A stretch of 20,391 bases of DNA from an uncultured Collinsella sp. GTDB lineage: Bacteria > Actinomycetota > Coriobacteriia > Coriobacteriales > Coriobacteriaceae. The notes under the pieces were generated by a model. It saw only the letters and a list, made by a program, of their open reading frames with translations. It ran no database searches and was not told where the DNA came from. Each line of letters begins with the position of its first letter. The first letter of the stretch is position 1. Both the position numbers and the translations under genes were made by a program. Shown one piece after another: positions 6,758 through 14,379 of the stretch. The stretch covers positions 1 to 20,391 of the forward strand of contig CAKUGA010000021.1 of NCBI GenBank assembly GCA_934654515.1. Direction: 5' to 3'.

Positions 6758-8248
6758 TTAGAGAAGCTTCTTGAGCTCCTCGGCAACAGCCTGGACCTGC
6801 GTGCCGATGATGACCTGGGTAGCACCCTTGTCCATCTTCATGACACCCAGAGCGCCAGCCTTCTTGCAGGCAGCCTCGTCGACCAGAGCGGAATCGCCGA
6901 GCTCGAAGCGCAGGCGAGTAGCGCAGCAGTCAACGGTCTTGACGTTCTCCTTGCCACCGACGGCAGCGAGAACAGCGGCGGCCAGAGCAGCGAACTTATC
7001 GTTGCCAGCAGCGGCGGAAGCGGAGGTCTCCTCGACATCCTCGTCCTCGCGACCAGGGGTCATGAGGTCGAACTTGGTGATGGCGAAGCGGAACACGAGG
7101 TAGAAGACCACGAAGGCAGCGATGCCCAGCGGGATGATCGCCCAGGTGTTGGCAGCAGCCGGGAGGCTAGCGGAGAACAGGAGGTCGGTAGCACCAGCGG
7201 AGAAGCAGAAGCCAGCACGGAAACCGACATAGTAGGTGACGACGGTGAAGATGCCGTACAGGGCAGCGTACACGACGTAGAGCGGGAAGCACAGGAACAT
7301 GAAGCCGAACTCGAAGGGCTCGGTGACGCCGCAGACGAAGGCGCAGATAGCAGCGGAGACAACCAGGCCGATAGCAGCCTTCTTGTTCTTAGCGGTCTGA
7401 ACCATAGCCAGGGCAGCACCCGGGATACCGAACATCATGCAGGGGAAGAAGCCGGACATGTACATACCGAGGCTCCACTTGACGTCAGCGGAGGTCTCGC
7501 CAGCCCAGAAGTGGGTCAGGTCGCCCAGGCCGATGGTGTCGAACCAGAACACGTTGTTCAGAGCGTGGTGCAGACCGGTCGGGATGAGCAGACGGTTGAG
7601 GAAGGCATAGATGCCAGCGCCGATACCGCCCATAGCAGCGATACCCTCGCCGAGAGCAACGAGTGCACCGAAGATGAGGGGCCAAGCGAAGAGCAGGACA
7701 ACGGAGACCACGATGCAGATGACGGCGGTCATGATGGCAACGCAGCGCTTGCCGGAGAAGAAGGCCAGCCAGTCGGGCAGACGGGTGTCCTTGAACTTGT
7801 TGTAGCAAGTGCCGCCGATGATGGCAGACAGGATACCGATGAAGGAGTTACCAGCGATCTTGGAGAACGCGATGCCCTCGGTAGTGGCGAGCCAAGCGGT
7901 CTGGGCGTCGGCGTCCATGCCACGGATGGTGCCAACCACAGCGGGGTTGAGCAGCTGCTGGATCATCAGGAAGGCAACGAGGCCAGCGAGGCCAGCGGTG
8001 CCGTCGTGATCGTCGGCGAGGCCGACAGCGGCGCCGACTGCGAACAGCCAGGCCATGTTATCGATAAGAGCGCCGCCTGCCTTGATGAGCAGGAAGCCGG
8101 CGGTATAGGCAAAACCGGTAGTGTCACCGGCAGCACCCATGACTGCGGGAGCGAGCAGGTAGCCCACGCCCATAAGAATACCTGCGACGGGAAGCGCCGC
8201 GACGGGAAGCATCAGCGCTTTGCCGAGCTTCTGGAGGTACTTCATCAT
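6758..8248 (-). CDS. nagE: GlcNAc-type PTS permease, EIICB
   Basis: A 496-residue inner-membrane permease of the glucose/GlcNAc PTS family. The EIIC part (residues 1 to about 370) opens with LGKALMLPVAALPVAGIL and carries family signatures LIPTGLHHALNNVFWF and GVTEPFEFGFMFL, with about ten hydrophobic segments. A charged linker (TPGREDEDVEE) leads to an EIIB domain whose phosphorylated cysteine is Cys442 in DCCATRLRF. It imports and phosphorylates the sugar, delivering the substrate of NagA. No EIIA domain is fused, unlike E. coli NagE, so a separate glucose-type IIA must act in trans. The ATG at 8248 follows GGAGGAG by 7 bases; a longer in-frame reading to 8347 has no site. Substrate choice between GlcNAc and glucose rests mainly on the nag neighbours. 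Confidence 0.93.
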   Translation of the reverse strand: MMKYLQKLGKALMLPVAALPVAGILMGVGYLLAPAVMGAAGDTTGFAYTAGFLLIKAGGALIDNMAWLFAVGAAVGLADDHDGTAGLAGLVAFLMIQQLLNPAVVGTIRGMDADAQTAWLATTEGIAFSKIAGNSFIGILSAIIGGTCYNKFKDTRLPDWLAFFSGKRCVAIMTAVICIVVSVVLLFAWPLIFGALVALGEGIAAMGGIGAGIYAFLNRLLIPTGLHHALNNVFWFDTIGLGDLTHFWAGETSADVKWSLGMYMSGFFPCMMFGIPGAALAMVQTAKNKKAAIGLVVSAAICAFVCGVTEPFEFGFMFLCFPLYVVYAALYGIFTVVTYYVGFRAGFCFSAGATDLLFSASLPAAANTWAIIPLGIAAFVVFYLVFRFAITKFDLMTPGREDEDVEETSASAAAGNDKFAALAAAVLAAVGGKENVKTVDCCATRLRFELGDSALVDEAACKKAGALGVMKMDKGATQVIIGTQVQAVAEELKKLL

Positions 8249-8436
8249 ATGGTATCTCCTCCAACCTTTCTTTCGTTGTTCACCAACGAGTTCCATGTCC
8301 GCGCCTTCTGCATACCGACTTCTCCGCTTGCCGGCATTTAAGCGCAAACTTAGTCAACCCAGTCCCTTTTCTCGGGTTGCTGGTATGTACGTTAGCACAC
8401 ACTCAATTCAAACGTCCACCACATTTCGTTCAAATT

Positions 8437-8483
8437 ACTATATCGTTGCCAAACGGTTATTTTTGGCCCGTAAACGGTAATTT
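8437..8483 (-). promoter_or_regulatory. Possible nagE promoter with two direct repeats
   Basis: TATAGT on the minus strand (8442-8437) is identical to the -10 of the neighbouring regulator but has no good -35. In its place lie two near-identical 12-mers on the plus strand, AAACGGTTATTT (8451-8462) and AAACGGTAATTT (8472-8483), 21 bp or two helical turns apart. This is the layout of an activator-dependent promoter. The start would be near 8430, giving a leader of about 180 nt. Confidence 0.4.
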
Positions 8484-8557
8484 CCGCAGGTAGACGTGAA
8501 GCGTTTTTTCATTACCAAACTAATTCTTAGCAATTTCCATTCGATTTCGTCTCAAAA

Positions 8558-8603
8558 TTGGTTACTACCAGATGAACAGTGGTACCACATTGTTACTACC
8601 AGT
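8558..8603. promoter_or_regulatory. Operator cluster upstream of nagE
   Basis: Three palindromic or repeated sites: TTGGTTACTACCAGA (8558-8572; TGGT-N4-ACCA), GTGGTACCAC (8579-8588; perfect 10-bp palindrome) and TTGTTACTACCAGT (8590-8603). The 11-mer GTTACTACCAG recurs exactly, 31 bp apart. The first site has the same architecture as the operator at the GntR promoter. The cluster is 310-355 bp before the nagE ATG and just beyond the terminator of the upstream gene. No convincing promoter is seen right next to it. Confidence 0.55.
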
Positions 8604-8630
8604 TTAGCCGAAATCGTTTGCGCTTTACAT

Positions 8631-8665
8631 GAATAAACACCCCCTATTTTTGTATAGGGGGTGTT
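8631..8665 (-). terminator. Terminator of the SurA-N-like gene
   Basis: A perfect 12-bp stem (AACACCCCCTAT at 8636-8647 with 8654-8665) and a 6-base loop, followed on the minus strand by the modest T-tract TTATTC. It is 54 bases after the stop codon. Confidence 0.75.
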
Positions 8666-8718
8666 ATCGATCACGCAATAATTCGATTGTTTGGCAAGCG
8701 AATAAAGCCCGTCAGCCC

Positions 8719-9810
8719 TTACGCAAACAGGCCGTAGATGCTGATGTTGGCCTTGGCGTACAGGCTGTTGGCGTACTCGGTCCACTTGGAGCTGGCACTC
8801 GAGGCCTGCGAAGAATACTGCTGGTAGGCGGTGTAGTAGGCGGTCATGGCCTGCTTATAGGTCGCGCTATCGGCCGTAAAGGCATCGTCGGCGAACGCCT
8901 TAGCGTAGGTGCCATCGGCGTCCTTCCAAGTGCCCTTCTCGCTATCCCACTCGTCGCCGGCAAGGTTGATGATGTAATCGGCGTAGTCCTTGCTCGCGGT
9001 CTCCTCGTTGCCGTCAGAAGGCTCGGTCGGGGCGGTTGGCATGCTTGCGGAGCTATCGCCCACCTTCTTCTTGTAGAGCTTCTGCAGCGTCGCGGACTGG
9101 CGGACGATCTGCTTGGCCTGGTCCTTGGACACGCCATACTGCGTGGCCATGGTCTTGTAGTCCGAAGTGCCGATAGAGTCCTCGGCGTACTTCTTCATCT
9201 CCTTGGAAGAGACGGTAATGCCCTCGTCCTCGGCAGCGTCGAGCAGAATCTGGTTGCGCACGTAGGACAGGATAACGTCGGCAGACGGGGCGGCGTAGTT
9301 GCCGTCGTCGTCCTTGACGGTGTCAAGGCTGTACTGGCTCTCGATGGCCTCGCGCGCGGTGATGTCGCTCTTCTTGCCGTTGTAGCTGTAGCTTGCCACG
9401 GTCGAGTCGAGCTGATCCTCGGTGAGGGTCGAAGAGCCAACGCCCTTGCCGCCAAAGCCACCATTGCCGATAAAGAAGCCAACCACGGCAGCGATCACGA
9501 CGGCAACCACAAAGGCGGCAATCATCGTCTTCTTGTGCTTGGAAGCGTGGTCATCCTCGTCGGAATCGGCCTCGTCTTCCTCGTCCTGCGGCTCGGGCAT
9601 GAGGTTCTCGTCGGCGGCGTCCGCGGCAATCTGAGCCTCCAGACGGGCGTCCTCTTCCTCGGCGGTCGTACCGGCGGCAATATGCTCGGCAGACGTACCG
9701 GCGACCAGGTCGATCTTCTCTTCCTCGTCACCGTCGGGACCTTCGCCGCGCTCGATGATCTGGATGCCGTCGATCTCGTCCTTCTCGTCCTTCTTTTGAA
9801 TCAGACCCAT
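8719..9810 (-). CDS. Membrane-anchored protein with SurA-N-like extracytoplasmic domain
   Basis: A 363-residue protein of uncertain function. Residues 1-90 are very acidic and low in complexity (runs such as DEEDEADSDEDD). Then KHKK precedes one membrane segment at about 96-115, which by the positive-inside rule leaves the acidic part in the cytoplasm. The outer part (116-363) has a helical layout like the SurA N-terminal chaperone domain: a DVILSYVRNQILLDAAEDEG helix, then ITVSSKEMKKYAED, then YGVSKDQAKQIVRQSATLQKLY. No parvulin-type isomerase domain follows; the C-terminal 100 residues are rich in Ala, Ser, Tyr and Asp. A secretion chaperone or cell-surface folding factor is a guess from the fold. 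The ATG follows AAGGAG by 5 bases. It is a single gene 127 bp after icd. Confidence 0.7.
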   Translation of the reverse strand: MGLIQKKDEKDEIDGIQIIERGEGPDGDEEEKIDLVAGTSAEHIAAGTTAEEEDARLEAQIAADAADENLMPEPQDEEDEADSDEDDHASKHKKTMIAAFVVAVVIAAVVGFFIGNGGFGGKGVGSSTLTEDQLDSTVASYSYNGKKSDITAREAIESQYSLDTVKDDDGNYAAPSADVILSYVRNQILLDAAEDEGITVSSKEMKKYAEDSIGTSDYKTMATQYGVSKDQAKQIVRQSATLQKLYKKKVGDSSASMPTAPTEPSDGNEETASKDYADYIINLAGDEWDSEKGTWKDADGTYAKAFADDAFTADSATYKQAMTAYYTAYQQYSSQASSASSKWTEYANSLYAKANISIYGLFA

Positions 9811-9849
9811 AGTCAGTTACTCCTTGATGGGAAACAAAGTCCCCAATAG

Positions 9850-9878
9850 AATACGCCCGACGGAGCGCCGGGCGTATT
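9850..9878 (-). terminator. Probable terminator of the degV-to-icd operon
   Basis: AATACGCCCG (9850-9859) is the exact reverse complement of 9869-9878. On the minus strand only TCTATTG follows, so the T-tract is poor. It lies between the icd stop and the next gene start. Confidence 0.6.
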
Positions 9879-9937
9879 GTTTCTTAGGTTAAACGCAAAC
9901 ACTTAAGTACTATTTAGGCGTTTGCGGGCCATTTGCT

Positions 9938-11023
9938 TTAGGCCAGGTGCGCGATAACGGCATCGGCGAAGGCCTGAGTGCCCACGGCGCCCTCAACGGA
10001 GCCGGTCTGGGCGCGGCGCACGTCACCGGTGACCTGCTCGCCCTCATCGAGCGTGGCAGAGACGGCGGCACGGATGCGGTTGGCCGCGTCGTTCTCGCCC
10101 AGGTGGTCGAGCATCATCGCAGCGGAGAGAATCTCGGCCGTGGGGTTGGCGATATCCTGGCCGGCGATATCGGGTGCGGAGCCGTGCGTAGCCTCGAAGA
10201 TGGCGCAGTCGGCACCAATGTTGGAGCCGGGGGCCATACCCAGGCCGCCCACCAGGCCGGCGCACAGGTCGCTGACGATGTCGCCGTACAGGTTGGGCAG
10301 CACCAAGACGTCGAAGTCGTTGGGGTTCTGGACCAGACCCATGCAGGTGGCGTCGACGATCTTGTCGTTGAACTCGATATCGGGATAGTTGGCGGCCACC
10401 TCGCGCGCAACGCGCAGGAACAGGCCGTCGGTCGCCTTCATGATGTTGGCCTTGTGCACGGCCGTCACCTTTTTGCGGCCGCAGCGGCGGGCGTACTCAA
10501 AGGCATACTCCACAATGCGGCGGCTCTTGGCGATGGAGATCGGCTTGATCGAGATGGCGGAATCGGCAGCGAAGGTCTTCTGGCCCGAGCGCTCGACGAG
10601 CTGCGAGAGCTCCTCGACCTCGGCAGCGCCCTCGTCAAACTCGATGCCGGCGTAGAGGTCCTCGGTGTTCTCGCGCACGATAACCAGGTCGACGTCGCGA
10701 AAGCGAGAGCCGTCGCCCGGCTGCGACAGGCAGGGGCGTACGCAGGCGTACAGGTCAAAGTGCTTGCGCAGGGCGACGTTGACGCTGCGGAAGCCCGTGC
10801 CGACCGGCGTGGTGATGGGGCCCTTGATGGCAACCTTGGTCTCGGCGACCGCATCGAGCACATGCTGGGGCAGCGGCGTGCCAAACTCATCCATGACGCC
10901 GGCACCGGCCTCCTGGACGTTCCAGTTGATCTGGACACCGGTGGCCTCGACCACGCGGCGCATGGCCTGCGTAATCTCGGGACCGATACCGTCACCGGGA
11001 ATCAGGACTACATCGTGCGCCAT
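9938..11023 (-). CDS. icd: Isocitrate dehydrogenase, NAD-dependent type
   Basis: A 361-residue enzyme of the isocitrate/isopropylmalate dehydrogenase family, converting isocitrate to 2-oxoglutarate and CO2. Visible features: [10 protein letters not shown] at the start; the isocitrate loop [10 protein letters not shown] (Ser80, Asn82, Arg86) that separates isocitrate from isopropylmalate enzymes; [10 protein letters not shown] with the catalytic Tyr; VHKANIMK with the catalytic Lys; and [12 protein letters not shown] with metal Asp residues. The cofactor loop reads [11 protein letters not shown]. Asp-Ile stands where NADP enzymes have Lys-Tyr, which points to NAD. The ATG is 6 bases after the stop of the HEAT-repeat gene, with GAGGAG inside that gene's end, so translation is probably coupled. 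No other citric-acid-cycle gene is in view; supply of 2-oxoglutarate for glutamate is a likely role. Confidence 0.92.
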   Translation of the reverse strand: MAHDVVLIPGDGIGPEITQAMRRVVEATGVQINWNVQEAGAGVMDEFGTPLPQHVLDAVAETKVAIKGPITTPVGTGFRSVNVALRKHFDLYACVRPCLSQPGDGSRFRDVDLVIVRENTEDLYAGIEFDEGAAEVEELSQLVERSGQKTFAADSAISIKPISIAKSRRIVEYAFEYARRCGRKKVTAVHKANIMKATDGLFLRVAREVAANYPDIEFNDKIVDATCMGLVQNPNDFDVLVLPNLYGDIVSDLCAGLVGGLGMAPGSNIGADCAIFEATHGSAPDIAGQDIANPTAEILSAAMMLDHLGENDAANRIRAAVSATLDEGEQVTGDVRRAQTGSVEGAVGTQAFADAVIAHLA

Positions 11024-11029
11024 AATCTG

Positions 11030-11728
11030 TTACTCCTCGTCTTCGGCGTCGTCAGATTTTTTAACGCTAGCACGCTTCTTCTTTTTGGAGAGATCCAGGC
11101 CAAAACGTTTAACAAGCATTTCGCAAATCTCGCTCGAGCGGGCCTTGAGATAGCTGCCCTTGCCGTTCTCGGCATCGAACTTAAGGCGCAGCGCAAGCTT
11201 CTCTGCGACCTCGGCGTCGATCTCGCCCTGACCAAACTCGTACAGGCAACCGAGCATGTCGCGATACTCAAGGTCGCCGTGGTAGCACTGGATGGCCTCG
11301 TCCAGGATCGGCCAAGCCTCGCGCGAACGCTCGACACTCGTGGCACCCCACACGCACAGCAAGCGGAAGGCGGCGTAGCGCAGCGTGGAGGAAAGCTCGT
11401 CGAACAGCGCGGTCTCGGCGCCCTCAAAGGCATCGCCCATCTGCTCGGGGCAGGTGGTGGCGAGCGCCGTCAGAGCATCGAGGGCCTCCCAGCGGGTCTG
11501 AGCCTCGGGGCGGTCGAGCGCCTCGATCAGCGCAGGCACGCAGGGCACGACACGCTGCGGGTCGCGCTCGGCCAGCAGGTGCAGCACGCGGGCGGCAAAC
11601 TGGCGGATACGGCGCGTGGGGCAGCCGAGCTCCTGGACCAGGCGATCGACGGCGTTCTCGTTCTCCTCTGCCAGCTGGAGCTGTGCCAGCTCCTCGTCGG
11701 TGAGCTGTTCGTCTTTATTTTCTGCCAT
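11030..11728 (-). CDS. HEAT-repeat-like cytoplasmic protein
   Basis: A 232-residue all-helical protein with no enzymatic motif that I recognise. Residues about 25-180 show repeated paired helices of HEAT/armadillo type (RIRQFAARVLHLLAER, VPALIEALDRPEAQTRWEAL, DALTALATTCPEQ, STLRYAAFRLLCVWGA). Such repeats form a curved scaffold for binding partner proteins. The N-terminus is acidic (DEQLTDEELAQLQLAEENE) and the C-terminus ends in a basic patch (SKKKKRASVKK) followed by an acidic DDAEDEE tail. The ATG has AGAGG just upstream. It is 12 bases after the small membrane protein gene and 6 bases before icd, so it is part of a tight operon. The partner is unknown. Confidence 0.75.
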   Translation of the reverse strand: MAENKDEQLTDEELAQLQLAEENENAVDRLVQELGCPTRRIRQFAARVLHLLAERDPQRVVPCVPALIEALDRPEAQTRWEALDALTALATTCPEQMGDAFEGAETALFDELSSTLRYAAFRLLCVWGATSVERSREAWPILDEAIQCYHGDLEYRDMLGCLYEFGQGEIDAEVAEKLALRLKFDAENGKGSYLKARSSEICEMLVKRFGLDLSKKKKRASVKKSDDAEDEE

Positions 11729-11740
11729 AGTTACCTCTTC

Positions 11741-12169
11741 TTATTTCCTAGCGTGCTTGTCAGCACCCTTGCTGTCATCGGTGACCGAGATGAGCTGTCG
11801 GTCGGCAGCGCCATTGTGACGCGCGCGGCGGCGGTCCTCGGCGTCGCCCGCATCGGCGGCGGCGCGATGGGCCTTATTGACGTTAAAGACCTCGTCATGC
11901 TTGCGCCACGGGCCAACAGACTCGCCAAAGCTCATCTTAAGGCCGGCGATAAAGCCGCCGAGCCAGCCGATCGGCGCAAACTGCACCAGCGGGAACAGCG
12001 AGAACACCCAGGTCAGCAGGACGACTGCCGCCGCACCCGCAAAGTTGGCAATCCAGTAGTCGCGCTTGGTGATCACGCGCTTTTCGCAGGCCCACTGGCC
12101 GCACAAAAAGCCGATGTAGATCGCAAAGAGAAAGAGCACCAGCGCAAGCACCACGAACGTCCAGCTCAT
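11741..12169 (-). CDS. Small membrane protein of unknown function
   Basis: A 142-residue protein. A strong membrane segment opens it (TFVVLALVLFLFAIYIGFLC, residues 4-23), a second lies near residues 42-61 (NFAGAAAVVLLTWVFSLF) and a weaker hydrophobic stretch near 67-80 (GWLGGFIAGLKM). The last 55 residues are hydrophilic and rich in Ala, Asp, Arg and Lys. I do not recognise the family. The ATG at 12169 lies 5 bases after the stop codon of the dehydrogenase gene; a longer in-frame reading to 12205 would overlap that gene's end. Tight spacing on both sides places it in the same transcript as the dehydrogenase and the HEAT-repeat protein. Confidence 0.7.
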   Translation of the reverse strand: MSWTFVVLALVLFLFAIYIGFLCGQWACEKRVITKRDYWIANFAGAAAVVLLTWVFSLFPLVQFAPIGWLGGFIAGLKMSFGESVGPWRKHDEVFNVNKAHRAAADAGDAEDRRRARHNGAADRQLISVTDDSKGADKHARK

Positions 12170-12174
12170 AGGCG

Positions 12175-13254
12175 CTACTCCCCGTGATGGTGGCCGCAGC
12201 AGCACTCGTGGCCGTCATCGTGGCCATGGCCGCCGCAGCACTCGTGGTCCTCGCCATGGTGGTGGCCGCAACCGCACTCGTGGTCGTCGCCGTGCTCGCC
12301 GCAACCGCAGCCCTCCTCGTGGGCACCATGCTCCTCGGGGCGATACTGCGACCAGTCCAGACCGGCAGCGATGGCATCGGCCTCCTCCTTGTAGAGAACC
12401 GTGATGGCCTGGGTGCCCAGCTTGGCGCCACCGATGGCGTCGAGCATGTCGTAGAGCGTAAAGGCGACGTCGGCGCCGGGCAGCACGAGCTCGCGGTCGT
12501 CGGCGTAGGCAAGGGCCAGGCGCAGGTCCTTAATGAAATGCTCGACCATAAAGCCGGGTTTGTAGTCGCCGTCGAGCGCCTTGGGGGCCAGGCTCTCCAT
12601 GGCGCCGGACTTGCCGGTGCCGCCCAGGATCATCTGACGGGTCTTCTCCAGATCCAGGCCGTTGAGCTCGGCAAACGCCAGCGCATCGGCCATACCGACC
12701 ATGCAGGCGCCCAGCGACACCTGGTTGGCGAGCTTGGCAGCCTGGCCCTTGCCGGCGCCGTCGAAGCAGCAGATGTTGGCCGCGAAGGTGGCAAGGATGT
12801 CGCGGACCGGCGCGATGTCGTTCTCGGTAGCGCCCACGATAGCCGTGAGCGTGCCGGCGATCGCGCCCGACTCGCCGCCGGTGACGGGGCAGTCAAACGC
12901 CATGCGACCGGAGACCTGGGCGGCCTCGGCAATGTCGCGCGCAAGCTCGGGCGAGCTCGTGGTGAGGTCGATCAAGACCGCGCCCGGCTTGGTGCACGCG
13001 AGCAGGCCGTCGCCTGCCAGGTAGAGTTCCTCGACCTCGGAGGGATAGCCCACCATGGTAAAGACGACATCGGCGTTCGCCACGGCGTCGACCGGCGTAT
13101 CGGCCCAAACGGCACCGCGCTCGATAAGCGCGGCGGCCTTGGACTTGGTACGGTTGTTGACCGTGACGGGATAGCCGGCATCCAGGATGTGGCCGGCGAT
13201 GGGGGCACCCATGATTCCGGTGCCGATGAATGCGACGGAGAGCTTGTTTGCCAT
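12175..13254 (-). CDS. Beta-hydroxyacid dehydrogenase (HIBADH/GarR family) with Cys/His-rich tail
   Basis: A 359-residue NAD(P)-dependent oxidoreductase. The Rossmann signature FIGTGIMGAPIAG is at residues 9-21, the substrate motif DCPVTGGESGA at 121-131, the catalytic Lys174 in GKGQAAKLANQ, and the all-alpha C-domain runs to about residue 295. Family members reduce or oxidise 3-hydroxyisobutyrate, tartronate semialdehyde or similar short acids; the actual substrate cannot be told. The oddity is a 51-residue extension (309-359) with 14 His and 9 Cys in near-repeats DHECGCGHHHGE, DHECCGGHGHD and GHECCCGHHHGE, beyond the usual length of about 295. The ATG follows GGAAAGG by 4 bases. It lies 92 bp after degV and 5 bases before the membrane protein gene. 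Confidence 0.88.
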   Translation of the reverse strand: MANKLSVAFIGTGIMGAPIAGHILDAGYPVTVNNRTKSKAAALIERGAVWADTPVDAVANADVVFTMVGYPSEVEELYLAGDGLLACTKPGAVLIDLTTSSPELARDIAEAAQVSGRMAFDCPVTGGESGAIAGTLTAIVGATENDIAPVRDILATFAANICCFDGAGKGQAAKLANQVSLGACMVGMADALAFAELNGLDLEKTRQMILGGTGKSGAMESLAPKALDGDYKPGFMVEHFIKDLRLALAYADDRELVLPGADVAFTLYDMLDAIGGAKLGTQAITVLYKEEADAIAAGLDWSQYRPEEHGAHEEGCGCGEHGDDHECGCGHHHGEDHECCGGHGHDDGHECCCGHHHGE

Positions 13255-13346
13255 GAAACCTTTCCTTTTGGGTTGGGTGTTGTTACCAGGTTGAATACTC
13301 GGCGCCAGTGCTTGAACTGCGGGGCGCCTGTGGTCGTAGCGCCTGC

Positions 13347-14300
13347 CTACTCGCCACGTACGCGACGCGCGATGCGATCGGAAAGCGAGGCTTTCTCGGC
13401 GCGGTTCTTACCCCAAAACGCGCAAGCCACCATGCCGGGGCCCACGTGCGAACCGATGGTGGGGCCCACGGAGCTGCGGATGATGGTGACGTCGGCGCAG
13501 CCTTCCTCCTTGCGGATGGCGGCCTCGAGCCAATCGCCGTCCTTCTCGGCATCGGCCGTCATGATGGCGATGGGCATGGTGCGATCGGGCACGTAGTTCT
13601 CGCGGAACGACTTGAGGATGGACTTGAGCGCCTTCTTGCGGCCGCGGTTGACGCCGATCAGCGACAGCGAGCCGGCCAGGTCGTAGGAGAGCTCGGGCTT
13701 GACGTCGAGCTTTGCCGTGAGCTGTGCTGCCGCGGGCGGAATGCGGCCGCCGGCCGCCAGGGCGTCAAAGCTCTCGAGCGTAAAGTAGCCGTGAACGTAG
13801 GTCTTGGCCTCGTTTGCCCAGTCGACCAGCTGCTTGGCGGTCAGTCCCGCCGAACGCTGGCGCACGGCCTCAAGCGCCAAGAGCTCGCCGGTCGCACAGG
13901 GCAGAGCGTTGTCGACCACGTACAGCTCAAAGTTGGGATACTCGGCGCGCACGGCATCTGCCGCCTGGCACGCGGAGTTGTAGCTCGACGACAGCGCCGA
14001 GGTAAAGCACAGGTAGACCGTGGGCGTACCCTCTTTGGCGCACTCGGTAAAGAACTCGATATAGCGACCGAGCGACACAGCCGAGGTGGACACGCGGGCA
14101 CCGGCGCGCATGCGGTCGTAGAACTCCTTGGGTGTGATGCTCGACCAGATGTCATCCGTGCGCTCCTCGCCATCGATAATGAAGGGGAAACCCAAGATAT
14201 CGACATCGAGGTTCGCGGCGACCTCGGGGCTAAAGTCGCAGCAGGTATCGACGACGATGCGGCAACGGTCCGAATGACCGGCGGATGCGGCCTTGTCCAT
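13347..14300 (-). CDS. DegV family fatty-acid-binding protein
   Basis: A 317-residue DegV/FakB-type protein. It shows the VVDTCCDFSP opening, the STSAVSLGRY motif near residues 71-80, FTSALSSSYNSA (99-110) with the serines that hold a fatty-acid carboxylate, the FTLESFDALAAGGRI segment and the late VGPTIGSHVGPG. FakB proteins present fatty acids to the kinase FakA, but no FakA-like gene is in the window. The ATG at 14300 follows AAGGAG by 8 bases; a TTG one codon earlier is possible. It is the first gene of the run that ends with icd, and begins just after the hpf terminator, so readthrough from hpf may contribute. Confidence 0.92.
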   Translation of the reverse strand: MDKAASAGHSDRCRIVVDTCCDFSPEVAANLDVDILGFPFIIDGEERTDDIWSSITPKEFYDRMRAGARVSTSAVSLGRYIEFFTECAKEGTPTVYLCFTSALSSSYNSACQAADAVRAEYPNFELYVVDNALPCATGELLALEAVRQRSAGLTAKQLVDWANEAKTYVHGYFTLESFDALAAGGRIPPAAAQLTAKLDVKPELSYDLAGSLSLIGVNRGRKKALKSILKSFRENYVPDRTMPIAIMTADAEKDGDWLEAAIRKEEGCADVTIIRSSVGPTIGSHVGPGMVACAFWGKNRAEKASLSDRIARRVRGE

Positions 14301-14317
14301 CAAAGCGACTCCTTACG

Positions 14318-14350
14318 TAAAAAGGCGGCCACCCGCATGGGATGGCCGCC
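14318..14350 (-). terminator. Rho-independent terminator of hpf
   Basis: GGCGGCCA (14324-14331) pairs with 14343-14350; on the minus strand TTTTTAC follows. It lies between the hpf stop and the degV start, whose Shine-Dalgarno sequence is only a few bases further on. Confidence 0.9.
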
Positions 14351-14379
14351 AACCGTTAACTCATGCAAGTTAACGTATT

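Noticed and set aside
6683..8341. A 552-codon plus-strand frame opposite nagE, rich in Glu, Asp, Ser and Gly
   Set aside because: nagE has complete motifs and a strong ribosome binding site; the antisense product is a composition artefact.
9947..12187. A 746-codon open frame on the plus strand, antisense to icd, the HEAT gene and the membrane protein gene
   Set aside because: It is the mirror of real minus-strand genes with G/C-rich third positions; its translation is low in complexity, matches no family, and crosses three well-supported genes.
12184..13596. A 470-codon plus-strand frame opposite the dehydrogenase and the end of degV
   Set aside because: It is antisense to two recognised genes; its Ala/Val-rich start is simply the complement of the Cys/His tail codons.
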